Assembly: GCF_026914265.1 (NCBI RefSeq)
Contig: NC_069129.1
Span: 75,338,049-75,402,048 of the forward strand
Direction of reading: 5' to 3'
Source: Mya arenaria
Lineage: Eukaryota; Mollusca; Bivalvia; Myida; Myidae
Length of the DNA: 64,000 nucleotides
This document shows positions 37,752 through 49,770 of the stretch, piece by piece (the first letter of the stretch is position 1; every line of letters starts with the position of its first letter). Made by a program: the position numbers and the translations under genes. The notes beneath the pieces were generated by a model, which ran no database searches, was not told where the DNA came from, and worked only from the letters and a program-made list of their open reading frames with translations.

Positions 37752-38644
37752 ATTGTTAATACAATAATCGACTGAAAGATTACAGCCGATTAAATATTTA
37801 AAACGGCATAATTATAAACGTTCAAAAACTATTTTCAATACTTAGTTAAGTTACTTTGGTATTTAAATGTAAACATCAATGCATTGTAGACATCAATGCA
37901 ATTTGAGTGTTATTGAAATAGTTGGAAATATGATACCTTTAACAGTAACCCAAGCTTTTTAAAGCGAATTTATTTGCGATGCAATTAGGATTCCAGTAGT
38001 ATATATTATTATCCGGATAGAATATAACACTTTTAAAACACAATTTACCGATTAAAACAGAACCAAATTAATAGATTTTTCTCGTTCACGTAAACTTCGA
38101 TAACGTGGATAAGTTATTTTCTAATTTGAGCAAGGCAGGACAAGATCTGCACGAACGTTAGTCGTATCAAAACCAAACGTAGCAAAAACGTTTCCAGCTT
38201 TCTTATTTGATGTTATTATTTTATTAAGTCGGATTTTGGAAGATTGTAAAAGCATGTAAGTTTCAAATAGATAAACCAACAAACAACTTGATTACGAGCA
38301 ATTATGCAATTCATGTTTTTATTCCTAAAATATCAATGCGCTGCGCCACAGGATGAGGTAAAAAAGTAAAAATAAAGTTATTTATTTTGCATTGTTCCGT
38401 AATACATTCATTAACTTTCCTTAAAAGCTTAAACAAGATACTGCAAGAAACAGGTTTATTACTTGCAGTCATACAATTCATAAATTAATCAATTTCAGCG
38501 TTCTGCTCCTCGCGGTCGTGAAAAAAAGATATTTGGAACATTATTTCATTGTTATTTTTTTTATATCCGTCAAACAACGATATATATGGAGAAAATGAAA
38601 AATATAGCAAAATATATCAATTCCATATAAGGGCCCAGTAGAGG
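37752..38644. other. 5' flank of the receptor gene, no gene seen
   Basis: AT-rich. It would contain the promoter of the minus-strand receptor, but no distinct TATA or initiator was singled out. Confidence 0.4.
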
Positions 38645-39107
38645 TCTAGGAAGTTTTATCAACAAAGTGCATAACCAAGTGAAAGACCTTGGCTTCAAAC
38701 CATATGAGAAGTTGTAGAATTATTGTGTTGTACCGGTCGTGGATTTTTGTAGCTCAGTCTGGGGAATCAAGCAGTTGCAACCCTCAGACAAAGACCACAA
38801 TTGCGCAATGAGATACAACATTGGCGTACATAGATTCGCCCTAGTTCCCACGCTTACTGGCGACACAGGACGGATCCCAACCCGTTACCACCGATGGATC
38901 AACATGCTACGCCGCTGGAACAGGCTCGTGCTTAAGGACCGAAACAGACCGTGTGCCCAGACGTTTGAAATGGACTATTACAGTTGTTTATGCCATTGGT
39001 CAAGCGAGGTAAATGAGATCATGACACACATAGGGCAAACAGACAGTTTTGATGTCAAATCACCTGTTGATCTCTCAAATTTACAACATCTTGTGCGGAA
39101 CCATTAA
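38645..39107 (+). pseudogene. Truncated LINE reverse-transcriptase C-terminal (thumb) fragment
   Basis: Seen: GSFINKVHNQVKDLGFKPYE, a TAG stop at 38715-38717, then VVDFCSSVWGIKQ, AMRYNIGVHRFALVP, LTGDTGRIPTRYHRW, NMLRRWNRLVLKDRNRPC and CHWSSEVNEIM. This order is typical of the region after the reverse transcriptase palm in RTE/CR1-like non-LTR elements. The palm and endonuclease are absent, as in a 5'-truncated insertion. It is a different family from the 1.1-kb LINE. Confidence 0.7.
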
Positions 39108-39663
39108 ATAAACATTTGGTCAACGGAGGTTAGTTCTATTCCGAAATTGAGAACGTAAACAGTGTTCAAGCCGATTGCTATTTGAACTTTGGCACAGTTA
39201 TGCACTGGTATATTATATTTTAGAATCGAAACCGGGCGGTATCTATTTAAACCTGCAGATACAAGACGTTGTAGGCTATGAGATGCCTAAGAAGCTGAGA
39301 ATGAGTGTCATTAGTATTAAAATGCGCATTGTATACTAAAACAAGAACTTTAGTCTTGTGATTTCTGAATATCATTTCATTAATCTTACTTACATTGAAG
39401 AATAAGCGTTTCCGAATCGTCGAACCAATCGTTCCAGTTAGATCGCTCGTGAACAGTAGCCCTCGGGACCTGCAGGCGTACGTTTACCATTTTAGCTACC
39501 GTTCAATTACTTTCTACAAAGGAAGCCTTACAGTTTTAAGTTATCAACAATGTTTTTGTTTGTGTACCGTACTGGTATATGTGTTTTGTGCATTAAAACT
39601 TTCTGTGTGAATATTAATAAAGTTGAATTTTTATTCAAATGGTAATAGAATAATACTATCAGT
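39108..39663. other. Gap with no supported gene
   Basis: It may include the 3' UTR of the truncated LINE. No array or palindrome was noticed. Confidence 0.4.
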
Positions 39664-39795
39664 CATGTTTCCCCGGTCCGGATAGAAAAATCCGACCCGA
39701 GGGCACCTGCGTTGCCCTGTTATGAGGCTTGCCGAGTTACCGGCTACGCAACGTGCCCGAGGGTCGAATGTTTCTATCCGGAACGGACACGCATG
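39664..39795. mobile_element. ~132-bp GC-rich MITE with CCGGATAGAAA inverted repeats
   Basis: The arms of about 35-40 bp contain CCGGATAGAAAAATCCGACC on the left and its imperfect complement on the right, each beginning with CATG. The interior is CTTGCCGAGTTACCGGC-like. Its high GC stands out sharply from the surrounding DNA. The minus-strand open frame across it is not a gene. Confidence 0.7.
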
Positions 39796-40159
39796 ATATT
39801 TATTTATTCTAGCATACCTTAAATAACATTTTTTGTTAAGAAAATACAAAAAACAATAACGCATTTTTGTACATTTCACCAAAAAGCGCGTGGCGATGAT
39901 GTTTACTGACGTATTGGTGCGCAATAATTTGTATTTACTACATACGTCAATAAGTTCCTTCGATATCACGTCTTTTAAGGGTTATTTTGTTTTGTTTTGT
40001 AGGTATATTTTTTAGTAAAGTTAATGTTAATGGAACTCATCTATAGAAATCTTATAATTATGATTGCATAAAGTGTATAATAAAAGAAATAGAAAGTATT
40101 ACATCTGCGTGCCCATCTGGCATGGGAAGATGCCAGATGGAGTTTTCAAGCAAGGCTAA

Positions 40160-41575
40160 ATTCACCGGAAATTGAACAAACTGCAGTCGAAAGCAAGAAT
40201 CGGAATACCATTTTCTTTTAGTATTCCCAAAATTCCGGGATATAGGTAAACAATTCCATAAACCATACTGTTGCCAATGGCCTAATATACACAAGTTTGC
40301 AAAACTAATATGCGAAGAAACCATTAACACAACCATGAATATGGCAAAATGTATATACCACAAATAGCTTCAGAATTTAACACACATGACAATTTCATAA
40401 GATGGACAGTTTACATATGAATTATATTATAAGAATTATTTGAAATTACCATACATTGCTGCAACTAATTCACTATGTATCCACGGTTGGAATATCATTC
40501 AAAAATTTATTATACTTTTCATTCATAGCAAGTTCGCCAGTTGTAGTAATAAACACGAACATTAATAAACACGAATTAGCTCATGATTTTCACGATTGGA
40601 TTAATACTACATCTGTTAAAAAAACATTCGGACTTTGGTGAATAACTTGTTTAAATTTTAGTTCAAACAAATTGCTAATGAAAAAGTAATTTTATATAAG
40701 CATTCTAGATTTACCTTTAATTGCAATATAGTTCACTACTACTGATTAACAATCATTTATCTTTTTGTTCACATTTTATTATTATGCTTTTCGCTAAATT
40801 TTACCTGTTTGCTCGTCAACTATTTGTATGCTTTGGGCATAATTGCCTGAAATGAATTCAAAGTTGTTGTTGTTGTTGTTGTATATAAATAGTTCAATGC
40901 TTTCCCTATTGACATCTTTAATGATTATGTAAAATAATAATTCATGAATTATGTGTCATAATTAACATATATGATTATTTCAATCAGCCTTTAAGTGTAC
41001 TAAGTATTTCCATGAAACTGCTTGATCATACTATGTCAGTATGAATCGTTCAAACACGTCAAGATTAATATATAAACTGCACTTTATATTTTTCGATTCG
41101 AAATACGATATTTTTAAACCATGTTGTTATATTATACATGTTTTAAACTCAAAGTCGCCAACGATTAAATAGCTGTATACGTTGTTGCGATTGCATATAA
41201 AGTTACTTTTTGGCATTTATGGGAAACCCTCTATTTACTAGTTTTGGAATTTGTTCGATTGGAACGAAATGGCATTCTTGTTATTGTCATAGGTTGAGAA
41301 AAAACATACATTAAACTATCTCCTATTACAACAGTGAACGTTATCAAACATAATATTAATATCGTACCCCGATATAACTTTAGCATATTTAACAAACTGA
41401 ATATGTTTCCGGTGTGCCTCGCTATTTCAGAGATCGTTAGGTACGTTATTTATTGCATTTGCAGAATATTTCCTATTTCTAAAATGGACAGGAAATAAAC
41501 ATTTAGCATCGGAAGAGAGCCAAACTGTGTGGAAAAAGCAACATATCCTAAGGCATTGAGTTATTAATCAACCCA
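40160..41575 (+). repeat. Dispersed duplication SD1, copy B
   Basis: Direct-orientation partner of 29824-31250, about 10.3 kb away. Differences are scattered substitutions and short indels, including a shorter GTT run at about 40864-40880. Both copies end at the same AACCCATT neighbourhood. Confidence 0.85.
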
Positions 41576-42018
41576 TTCCGTTTTTGACTGTCGTTCTACA
41601 TCAATGACTTTTCTTATATTCACACATCCATATTTATGCATTCAGAAAAATAGTATCTTGATTATAATGATTAAAATTCAACTGATAAGGTTGAGCTATG
41701 GTCATACTTATGCTTAAATAGTGATGTTAAAAGTTATTGTTCTATAATTTTATTTCTTGTAACATTCACTTTCAATATTGAATATATTTTCTTTGTAATC
41801 GGATCGGTCGCCTAGGTGAGAAACGTTGGCGATAACAACTGAACGTACAGGACAACCGGATGTCATAGTTTGAACAGGATGCATACTGTATTTTTTTTCT
41901 GCTTTTTTAACAATTTAAGACCTCTTTGAAATTTCGCGTTGGTATTGTTAACAGTTAACATGCTTCCTTAAAGTCTGTGGGCTCTGTCTGACTTCAATGA
42001 TACAATTTATTATCTGAA
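41576..42018. other. Gene-less gap
   Basis: Nothing recognisable apart from ordinary AT-rich sequence between SD1 copy B and the LINE-tail-like repeat. Confidence 0.4.
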
Positions 42019-42080
42019 GTTATGATAAGATAAGATAAGATAATCTTTATTTAAAGTCGGTTATGATAAACATAAATAAC
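42019..42080 (-). repeat. LINE 3'-tail-like pentamer run
   Basis: On the minus strand an AATAAAGATT box is followed by a TTATC pentamer run. A poly-signal-like box plus short tandem tail is typical of non-LTR element 3' ends. How far the element body extends is unclear. Confidence 0.4.
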
Positions 42081-42370
42081 ACCAGCTGATAGCTATTTTC
42101 CGATATAATAGATTATCCAATAACAGACAAACAAAAGACCTGAAAAGATTCAAGATCATAATATCACATGTTAAAATGTTAATACATAGGCTGCAATAAG
42201 ATTATAGTGTTACGAGCCAGGCGTAACGAGAAAAACAAAGCCAGCAACAAACTTTACAAAATTTATTATGTGAAAGTTACAATGTTGAAATACAATTTGA
42301 ATACTTGTTTTACACTTCCAAATAGCTTGAATAATTCCAATCCTGGGTTATGTCCTTTTTCCAATTTTAA

Positions 42371-42517
42371 ATATTTATACCAAAAGCTACAGAAACAAGC
42401 TCAGAAGCAAAACGTTTAAACATAAACCCGGTTTAAACGGCACTGGGCAAACGCCAAAGACATAGAACATGAAATCACAAACAAGAAACAGTGAAGAACA
42501 GCACAGTGCATACATAC

Positions 42518-42555
<38 letters not shown>

Positions 42556-42565
42556 AACTAGTATG
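42371..42565 (-). repeat. R1 copy ending in a (TA)n microsatellite
   Basis: Minus-strand R1 sequence runs from the common 3' terminus (42371) through CTACAGAAACAAGCTC and CGCCAAAGACATAGAACA to CATACATACTATATATA. It then continues as a TA repeat, matching the TATATAGTATGTATG part of the family that has expanded here. Confidence 0.8.
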
Positions 42566-43639
42566 AGTATGCAATGTGCACTGTTAACAATATGTATGCA
42601 TAATGTACCAAGTGAAACTATATATTGACATCTTTTAATCCAGCAACAAGTATTCAAAAGAACATATGCATCAATAACAGGTTTTCAATAACAAAGTTAC
42701 CCCAGATAACAGTCACTTTGGCACCCTTGTCCTTACATATATTGTGGTATGAATGTTGTGACTTTTTTACAGTTTTTAATGAAATTACGTTACAATTGGT
42801 AGAAGTGACAAGTAGTGCAAGCAATTGTAAATATAGAGATGTAGGCCTTGTATTTGTCAAACACTACATAATATTGATGCACTTTAGGTGAACGCTTTCT
42901 GTCTCAAACTGCTTAAACAGATTACATAGAAAATTATAACATTGATTTCAGGGACGGGAAAGGTAGCATCGTTTACTGTAAATCTATATCATCAAAGTAG
43001 TATTGCTTCCGAGAATGCCCAAGTAATAGTGTCACGTTTTGGCCGCATCGTTATGCCCTGTTTTTTACTCAAACTATTTGCAAGTCTAAGCCGGGTATCA
43101 CAATGTGCCACGTTGTTGCCATAGGCTAGCAATGTGTTAGACACGCTGTCGTTTCGTTGAAATCCCATTTGACACAATTGACAACGAATTTCAAAGTCAG
43201 AGTGTGTCTCATTGTCGCTTGGGTGTCGCCACGTTTGTACACGATGTGCTTCGATATGCATCGCTGCTGCAACGCTGCAAATGCACGTAAATTTTTAACA
43301 CGTTATTTACTTTCTGACTGGCTAGCCTCATTATAAAATAAATAATTACTGATTTGACCTCCTGGTAAGGTACATTTGTCGCACATGATCGTGGGACCCG
43401 CTCCCCCGTCTTCTTGTATCCTCTTCTCTATTGAGCAGTAACATGTTTTGCAGCATGTCTTGGTCCAGGGCTAAAACAGCATACGCCATTTATACATATT
43501 ATCAAGAGGTTCAACACTTAGTCTTAGCAAAAACAAAATGATTTGCGGCCCTGGATAGAGATGATTATATGCGGTCTCTGGCGGATGGCAACAGACATCC
43601 TTCTCGCGGCAGATCATATAATATATGGCGAATGACAAA
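42566..43639. other. Gene-less stretch with weak minus-strand open frames
   Basis: A minus-strand frame at 42992-43261 has a Cys pair (CQLC) but no recognised fold. I could not support a gene. Confidence 0.4.
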
Positions 43640-43835
43640 GTATCAAAACGTACCAAAATATAGCAGAAACGTACCGCAACGTCAAGCAATGTAGAGCTTC
43701 GTAGCGTTACGCAGATCATAATGGAGTACCACGTATTACAAGGTATCATAACGTGACAAAGCGTGGCATAACGCGTAACGAGGAACGAGGCAACAACATC
43801 GCATAGCGCAGCATAACGTATCATCAAAGGCAAAG
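43640..43835. repeat. Cryptically repetitive ~10-11-bp ACGTTATG-type region
   Basis: On the minus strand, variants of ACGTTATG, GCGTTACG and ACGTTTTG recur at roughly 10-11-bp spacing for nearly 200 bp. It looks like a strongly diverged minisatellite, richer in CpG than its surroundings. Confidence 0.5.
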
Positions 43836-44635
43836 GGTGCATCAATCGGCGGGGCGCGCTATATTCACGTTATTTTAAGTTTTTGCTAGGTTTTTGCTTC
43901 ATTAAACTTCGATCCCGCCACTTTGTTGCCATGTTGTAGTACGTTGTTGGGAAACAGCAGCGAATTTTAAACATATTTGAAATAACAATTTCTAGAACAG
44001 TATAATTGGTCACGTTTTAGCCCTGTTCGTCTACGTTTGCTCTCGTTGTCAAGATTCAAAACATAGCTAAACGTGGCGGCCGGAACCTGTACATTTTGAA
44101 TGGGGCAGAATGTTTCATTCCCATTACGTATTGTCGAGAGCCGATCTAATACAATGAGTCTGATTTTAATGCGATTGTCGGTCACTGTTAGCACTGTTAA
44201 TATCGCGTATGAAGCTAAATGCGTAAAATATAAGCCATTTGCGTAACGTGTGAGCACTATTTGTAGCTTTTTACTTGACCAGCTATGCTACATGCGAAAA
44301 AAGGCTTAATTGTGGGACATAAACATATGATAGGTGTAAATGTTGAGTTCCTTATATCAGAATTTTAATATAACAGTATATAGTAAAAGAACCATAACCC
44401 CTAGATCTATCTGTCACCAATTGTTTCCCTTGATGAGAAAAAAAATATTTATGCTAAATATACGTATATCGGAGTAGAAATTAAAAAAAAAACATTGACC
44501 GGCGATAACCCAGGGGTATATTTCTTATTTAAAGTACAATCAATCTGGCTTTATTTGAAACCGGAATGGTGATAAGTCACATATGGATGTGTTAAGATAG
44601 GGCCATGACACTCCATGAATTTACAATTTCAATTC
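43836..44635. other. Uncertain region with one minus-strand open frame
   Basis: A 96-residue minus-strand frame (43967-44257) has balanced composition but no motif I recognise, no clear splice partners and no matched start context. No gene is called. Confidence 0.35.
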
Positions 44636-44670
44636 TTATGTGAAAAACTACAGAAACAAGCTCAAACGTT
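44636..44670 (-). repeat. R1 fragment (35 bp)
   Basis: Only the terminal part is present: ACTACAGAAACAAGCTC next to the shared 3' terminus, then a jump to the AAACGTTT part. Confidence 0.55.
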
Positions 44671-46148
44671 TCATAACGCAGAAGGGGAGTATCTCTCTTC
44701 CGCATCCATCGCAAGCAATTGATGTGTTTTGAGGCGGTGGGGAGGGTGTTCCGGAGAGGGCCCTGAAATATAATTGATAAAAATGTCAAGCACGATGGGT
44801 AGTTTTTCGTTGATCTTTACTTCAGATTAATTCCCTTGGAACTATCATATTAGTTATGCACTTTTGGCGCACGATGTCAAATTCGAAGCTCAAACTACAT
44901 CGAAAACATTTTCATTTAATCTTTTGACCTATTTTGCTATCTAACTTATAACTGCAGAAATTTGATATTGACCTTGTGCATAGAATTTGCAGAAAACGTA
45001 TCAATAATGTGCTTGGATTGCCTTGAAAAAACATTTTGATCTACTTTCATATTTGTGACAATTATGCATAAAAATGATTTGTAAAATAATTATTATTGTT
45101 TTTGAATGCATTGACAAACAATAAAGATTGATCTGGGTTTTTCAAAGCTACAATTAAAATGAAAATTCCAACCGTGTTATATGGCAGTGCATTCTGTATC
45201 AAAGGCTGTAGTCTAAAAATATAGCTTGATGATGGTAAGCTCCGGTTCATATTTAGTTTATGTTCTGTTTTTTAAACATATGTGTGATGCGTTAGTGATT
45301 TATGGAAATACATTTATGAAAATGCATAAATCACAACTGGGTGCATTTACAGTTACAATTTCAATTAGGGTCAATTACAGTTTTAATCAAACGATGTATT
45401 GTGTGCTTTGACTTTTTATGCATAGTAAACTGAAACTATGTTGATGTTATTTAAAAGTGATTATGTGAAGTAGAAAAAAAGAAAAACATTTACGAATCAA
45501 CCAATACAGATATTGCTCTTTTGACCTTAGACATGAAATATTCGGTCATTTTATTGCCTATTTAGGTCGAAATAAGGCAACACACTTTAAACTGCCATAC
45601 CTTGGTTTGTATTGTAAATAGGATACCTAATCCCGTGACAGAAGTTTATCTCACATGCATTTAACACAACCTTTGATGATAGAATAGCCATTTGCATGTA
45701 GTCACTTCATTTAAAAAAAACTCGAATATGCTGATTGTTAGTCATTACGTGTTATTCAATTAGTAGTTAATTTTGAGTTTGGTACTACGTGTCCTTTTAT
45801 TCGTGCATTGGTACTGCAGCTATTTTTCGCTTTGATTTGATCGATTGTTGAATGAAAAACAGTATATGGTCAAAAGAGTGGACGCGACAGCACATTTATA
45901 CTATTTGGTCGCTTTTGAATGCCAATATATATTTTAATTTCATATCCTTCAAAACTAAATACAATTCAAGCATATTCTTTCATTCGAACATCAGTTCCGT
46001 GGTTCGGTTGTCAGCCGATATGAGAAACCCTAACCATATGCGGTTCGGTAGCTAGTGCGTAATTCGATCTTAAACGCAAAGCGGAAGCATATTCATAGCT
46101 AACAAACTTTTGGAGAGACGGATGTTTTCCTGCTTTTAAGCAGTAGAA
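44671..46148. other. 5' flank of the sulfotransferase gene
   Basis: AT-rich with no supported gene. A GC-richer stretch at 45985-46148 just before the predicted first exon could be 5' UTR/promoter. No TATA box is obvious. Confidence 0.4.
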
Positions 46149-46270
46149 ATGTTTTTGAGACGAGCACATTGGCTAGTGCGTCGGCGGAGAAATGCTGTGG
46201 TATGGACCCTGATGATGGCAGTCGGGATATTTGTGTTTATAAACCGCCCCAAAAAACCATTTCACTTCAG
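46149..46270 (+). CDS. Sulfotransferase gene, predicted exon 1 (type II signal anchor)
   Basis: ATG at 46149 opens 40 codons: an arginine-rich cytoplasmic tail (MFLRRAHWLVRRRRN), a single hydrophobic span (about residues 16-31, AVVWTLMMAVGIFVFI) and a short basic stretch. It ends CTTCAG|GTAGGA at 46270, phase 2. This is the layout of Golgi type II glycosyl-modifying enzymes. The downstream sulfotransferase catalytic exon on the same strand lacks a membrane anchor. The link is an inference from topology and order, as at least one exon between them is unresolved. Confidence 0.5.
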
Positions 46271-46494
46271 GTAGGAATCTTCATCTTGTTGTTTGGTTAT
46301 TAAATATAACACATTCAATATTATTTTGCACACATATGTCTTCAGAATAGGTGCTTGTATTGTGTATTTTAGTAAATGTACTATTATAAGAAGTGAGTTT
46401 TGGATCCAAATGATTAAAATGGCAAGGCATGATTTCACCAAAGTAAATTGATAGGAATTACAGGTTGACAAAAAGCGCATCTTTCTGATAAACC

Positions 46495-46568
46495 AATGGT
46501 CGTTGATTCGAACTCCATACCGTGAGGGTGTCAATCGGAATAACTCGGCCATCTCCTCCATACGACGA
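46495..46568 (-). repeat. tRNA-derived SINE-like / tRNA-like relic
   Basis: On the minus strand a box-A-like GATGGCCGAGTTATTCCG is followed about 30 nt later by a box-B-like GGAGTTCGAATCAA. This is the internal promoter spacing of a tRNA (Leu/Ser style). It cannot fold as an intact tRNA because the arms are not complementary. It lies in intron 1 of the predicted sulfotransferase gene. Confidence 0.45.
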
Positions 46569-47860
46569 ACATTGCATTAGTAAAAGTAGTTTTAACTTGT
46601 ATTTTGTAAGTACGAAGTTCAAATAGATTCCAAAAGAAGTGTACATATTGTTCCAGAAATAATTAAGACAACTTAAAGTTAAGTCCTTAAGCTAAACTGC
46701 TAAATTGAAATAACTACGCAGTGTAGATACATGCTAATAATTGAAACATTTAAATGTCCAAATACATTGCGAAATATACAAATTCGGAAGTAATTTTATA
46801 TATAAGTGTTACATGTTTTTTTCTTTCTTCCTTTTTAATACAGTGAATCAAAGCATAGTTACCATCTCAGAGCATTAGCTATTTTCCATATGTATAGGTT
46901 ATGTATCTAAATGGTTTGTGATTTAAAAAAAATGTGCTTAACATGCTGAATCTACTTCGTCTATTGTATTTGTTAACATGTTCACCGCATTGTTCGTACT
47001 CCTACACCGGATTATATCGAATACATATAAGTAACGTTCATTCTACTAGGCTTGACCTGCCTTTGAATTGTTTGGTTTCTGAAAAAGACCCACCAGAAGT
47101 ACAAACGACTTAAGATGATTAAACTTATTATCAATACTCATTTTACTACCATTACAGTAAAATAAAAGTAAGCCATAATCCGTCTTCTATTCATATATAT
47201 CCTTTTTTGTTTTATCAGTATGCACAACCAATTACTAACGATCACAATACTCAATAACACGATAAAAGGACTTCCTTGCAATTCTACAGCATTATTTGCA
47301 AAGCGGATGATATCATCAGTATAAGTATAAGAACACGATAAACAAAGATTGAATGATAATGATAAAACTGGAATAAGGGTAGGAAGACTCTAGCAGAGCA
47401 TTTTTTTACAATAATATATCATAATAAAGACTTATACATGCTCAACGGATACGATAATTGAAGGCATTCGTGTTTTGTACTCATGGTACGATGAATGTGT
47501 TACGCAGGCAAATATTCTGGTGTTTATACTCGCAAACACGTATCAGAATTCATTCAATGAATTCGATTAAATACCTCGTATATTGCTTGCAAATATTGGC
47601 ACAGACAACCCTTTTCAGATATAAGAAATAAAAGCAATATTTTTTATCTATACACAAATCAGATGTTGTATTTTATCTTAAGTCCAGTCCAATAAGTTAG
47701 ACATTACAATGCATTTAAATGGAAATAAAATGCTTGCCTCCACCTATCCTTTAAGTACAGTATGCAACCCTTTTTTAATAAAAAGTGAACTCGCATCTCT
47801 GTCGAAACACTTACCATATTATTTTATTGAACTGATCAATCAAAAGGATATACTTTCATC
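46569..47860. other. Intronic AT-rich sequence
   Basis: No exon with matching phase could be found here. A short dispersed motif (TTAACTGCTAAATaAAATAACTACGC type) occurs near 46690 and again near 48070. Confidence 0.4.
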
Positions 47861-48194
47861 CATTCGGAACTCCTCGGCCATTTTATCGAAAACAACCTCG
47901 GATGTATGCCGGTACATCTGTTGAAGTAGTTCGTAAAATTTTAATTATATCATTAGGTAAATGTAGTGTTTTAGAGTTGTATTTATTGATCTAAGTTTAA
48001 ATTTATTGTCATTGAATTGTATTATAGCAAACATAATGAAGAATCCCAAGAGTTAAGTCACAAAGTTTAACTGCTAAATAAAATAACTACGCGATCTACT
48101 TGCAGCGGACTTAAACGTACCACTTTTTGAGTGTGTAAACCATCCAAATATATCCGAGGTTGTTTTCGATAAAATGGCCGAGGAGTTCCGAATG
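47861..48194. repeat. Perfect 43-bp inverted repeat pair, ~243-bp spacer
   Basis: The arms at 47861-47905 and 48149-48194 are identical over about 43 bp in inverted orientation (CATTCGGAACTCCTCGGCCA side). The arm sequence ATGGCCGAGGAGTTCCGA resembles the box-A region of the tRNA-like relic at 46.5 kb. The spacer is AT-rich and non-coding. It could be two SINE heads in opposite orientation or the ends of a MITE. Confidence 0.7.
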
Positions 48195-48436
48195 ACTTTC
48201 ACCTACAAAACTAAACAATTTGGTAGTGTTTTTTTTTTTCGATCCGAATCACATGTTAATATTGTCACATCAGCATTAAATAACTGTCAGACCGTAGCAG
48301 TTGATAAATGAAATACTACCACAAAACTGTCTTTCTATGATAACACAACAATGTCTATAATAATTAATCCGATTCCTGAGAAAATCGTGCAACAATCTTG
48401 AGCAGCATATAGGTGCTTGCTTATAGATTAAACAAT

Positions 48437-48766
48437 TTATGATAATGGTATTATTTTCGGATGAATAATTTGACCTTTCACATATCTTTTTACTGTATGA
48501 TGTCCCTTTCCCTGAAGGGTTGCGATCTCATCAGTTACAGATCCTGTTGTTTGCTGATTCCGGAGTATCTCATCAGCTACAGATCCTGTAAATTGTTGAT
48601 TCTCGAGCATAACATCGGTCACATTTCCTGTTGTTTGCTGATTTATAAATATCGAATCAGATACAAGTTCTGTTGATTGTTGATAACATAGTATTTCATC
48701 ACTTACAAAACCTGTTAGTTGCTGATTCACAAATATATCATTATCCCTAGCCATTGAAAATACCAT
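48437..48766 (-). CDS. Hypothetical ORF with five 14-residue repeats
   Basis: ATG at 48766 opens 109 codons containing five tandem 14-residue units of the form (D/E)I(F/L)xNQQxTGxVxD, with a basic tail (KGHHTVKRYVKG). The DNA period is exactly 42 bp over 48525-48735. The core NQQ-TG-V-D residues stay constant while the rest varies, and no unit has a stop. It may be the repeat exon of an unknown protein or an open minisatellite. It lies antisense in intron 1 of the sulfotransferase gene. No splice signals or homologues are claimed. Confidence 0.3.
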   Translation of the reverse strand: MVFSMARDNDIFVNQQLTGFVSDEILCYQQSTELVSDSIFINQQTTGNVTDVMLENQQFTGSVADEILRNQQTTGSVTDEIATLQGKGHHTVKRYVKGQIIHPKIIPLS

Positions 48767-49630
48767 TGGTGTATCAAATGCATAAATGCACTAATTGTAT
48801 TCCAGATTCTTGTTATACTCTCCTGGTGTCGTTATGTGACTAGACAAACATATTTCCCTACTGCTAAGAGTTATCCAAAGTTATACCAATTGAACATATA
48901 ACATCCTGATTTAGGCATCTTTTTTTACTCCAAGTATTAAGGATCCATTATCTTCGGTTCCTCATATCAAACATGGACCATGTTACAGAACATATACCGA
49001 GCATTCTTTTTGTGGATATTTATAATATACATCGATATTCTTCTATAATAAATAGTTTGTTATTGAGGCTACAGAGTAACCATCTTCAAGAGGTGTATAA
49101 TACAGACGGTCCTGCGCAGGTTGTCTCGACATAGACTGACAGCAAATTGAAGATCCAGTGTTGGAAGAAATGTTTGCTCATGTATACTCAAAATATTCTT
49201 TGGAACTTTATTGTTCTTTAGTTGTAGTAGTAGTAGTAGTAGTAGTAGTAGAGAATCGTCAATACCATATTCATGCTACCGCTACATGAGGGTACTTTTC
49301 CAGATTGCGTTAAAGATTTGGAATCAATGTTTGAATTCATATCTGCTTTATATTCATATTCACATGTTTGGTATTGTTGTAAATATAATATCGTGAAGAG
49401 TAAAATCCATTCGTTTTACGAAATCCTTGAAAGGACACAAACTTCCATTTCATCTTACTGTGCTTATTGATATAACGGTTTGCTCTTCTGCAATAGGATA
49501 ACTTTGCACTCCACCTTGCTCATTTTTTTCTGTACTTTGATTCAGTCAACTTGAACATGGTCTGTGGAGGCCACTTTTTTGTCTCAGTAGACTTTGCTGC
49601 ACTAGCCTATAATAGAAATGCGTTTTTGAA
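48767..49630. other. Intronic sequence with a small (TAG)n run
   Basis: No supported exon. A short (GTA)n run lies at 49222-49250. Confidence 0.4.
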
Positions 49631-49738
49631 GTTGTGCACACAAACTGGTTTAAACCACAAGTACATTTACATTTTACTGACCGTTCCAAGGCGGTATCTA
49701 ACATTCTTTGATAAAGACACCTATATTTTTATATAGTA

Positions 49739-49770
<32 letters not shown>

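Noticed and set aside
43967..44257. Minus-strand 96-residue frame
   Set aside because: No recognisable domain, no splice partners, and the region shares only weak motifs with the neighbouring 43.0-43.3 kb frame.
46495..46568. Functional tRNA gene
   Set aside because: Box-A and box-B-like motifs are present but the acceptor and anticodon stems do not pair.
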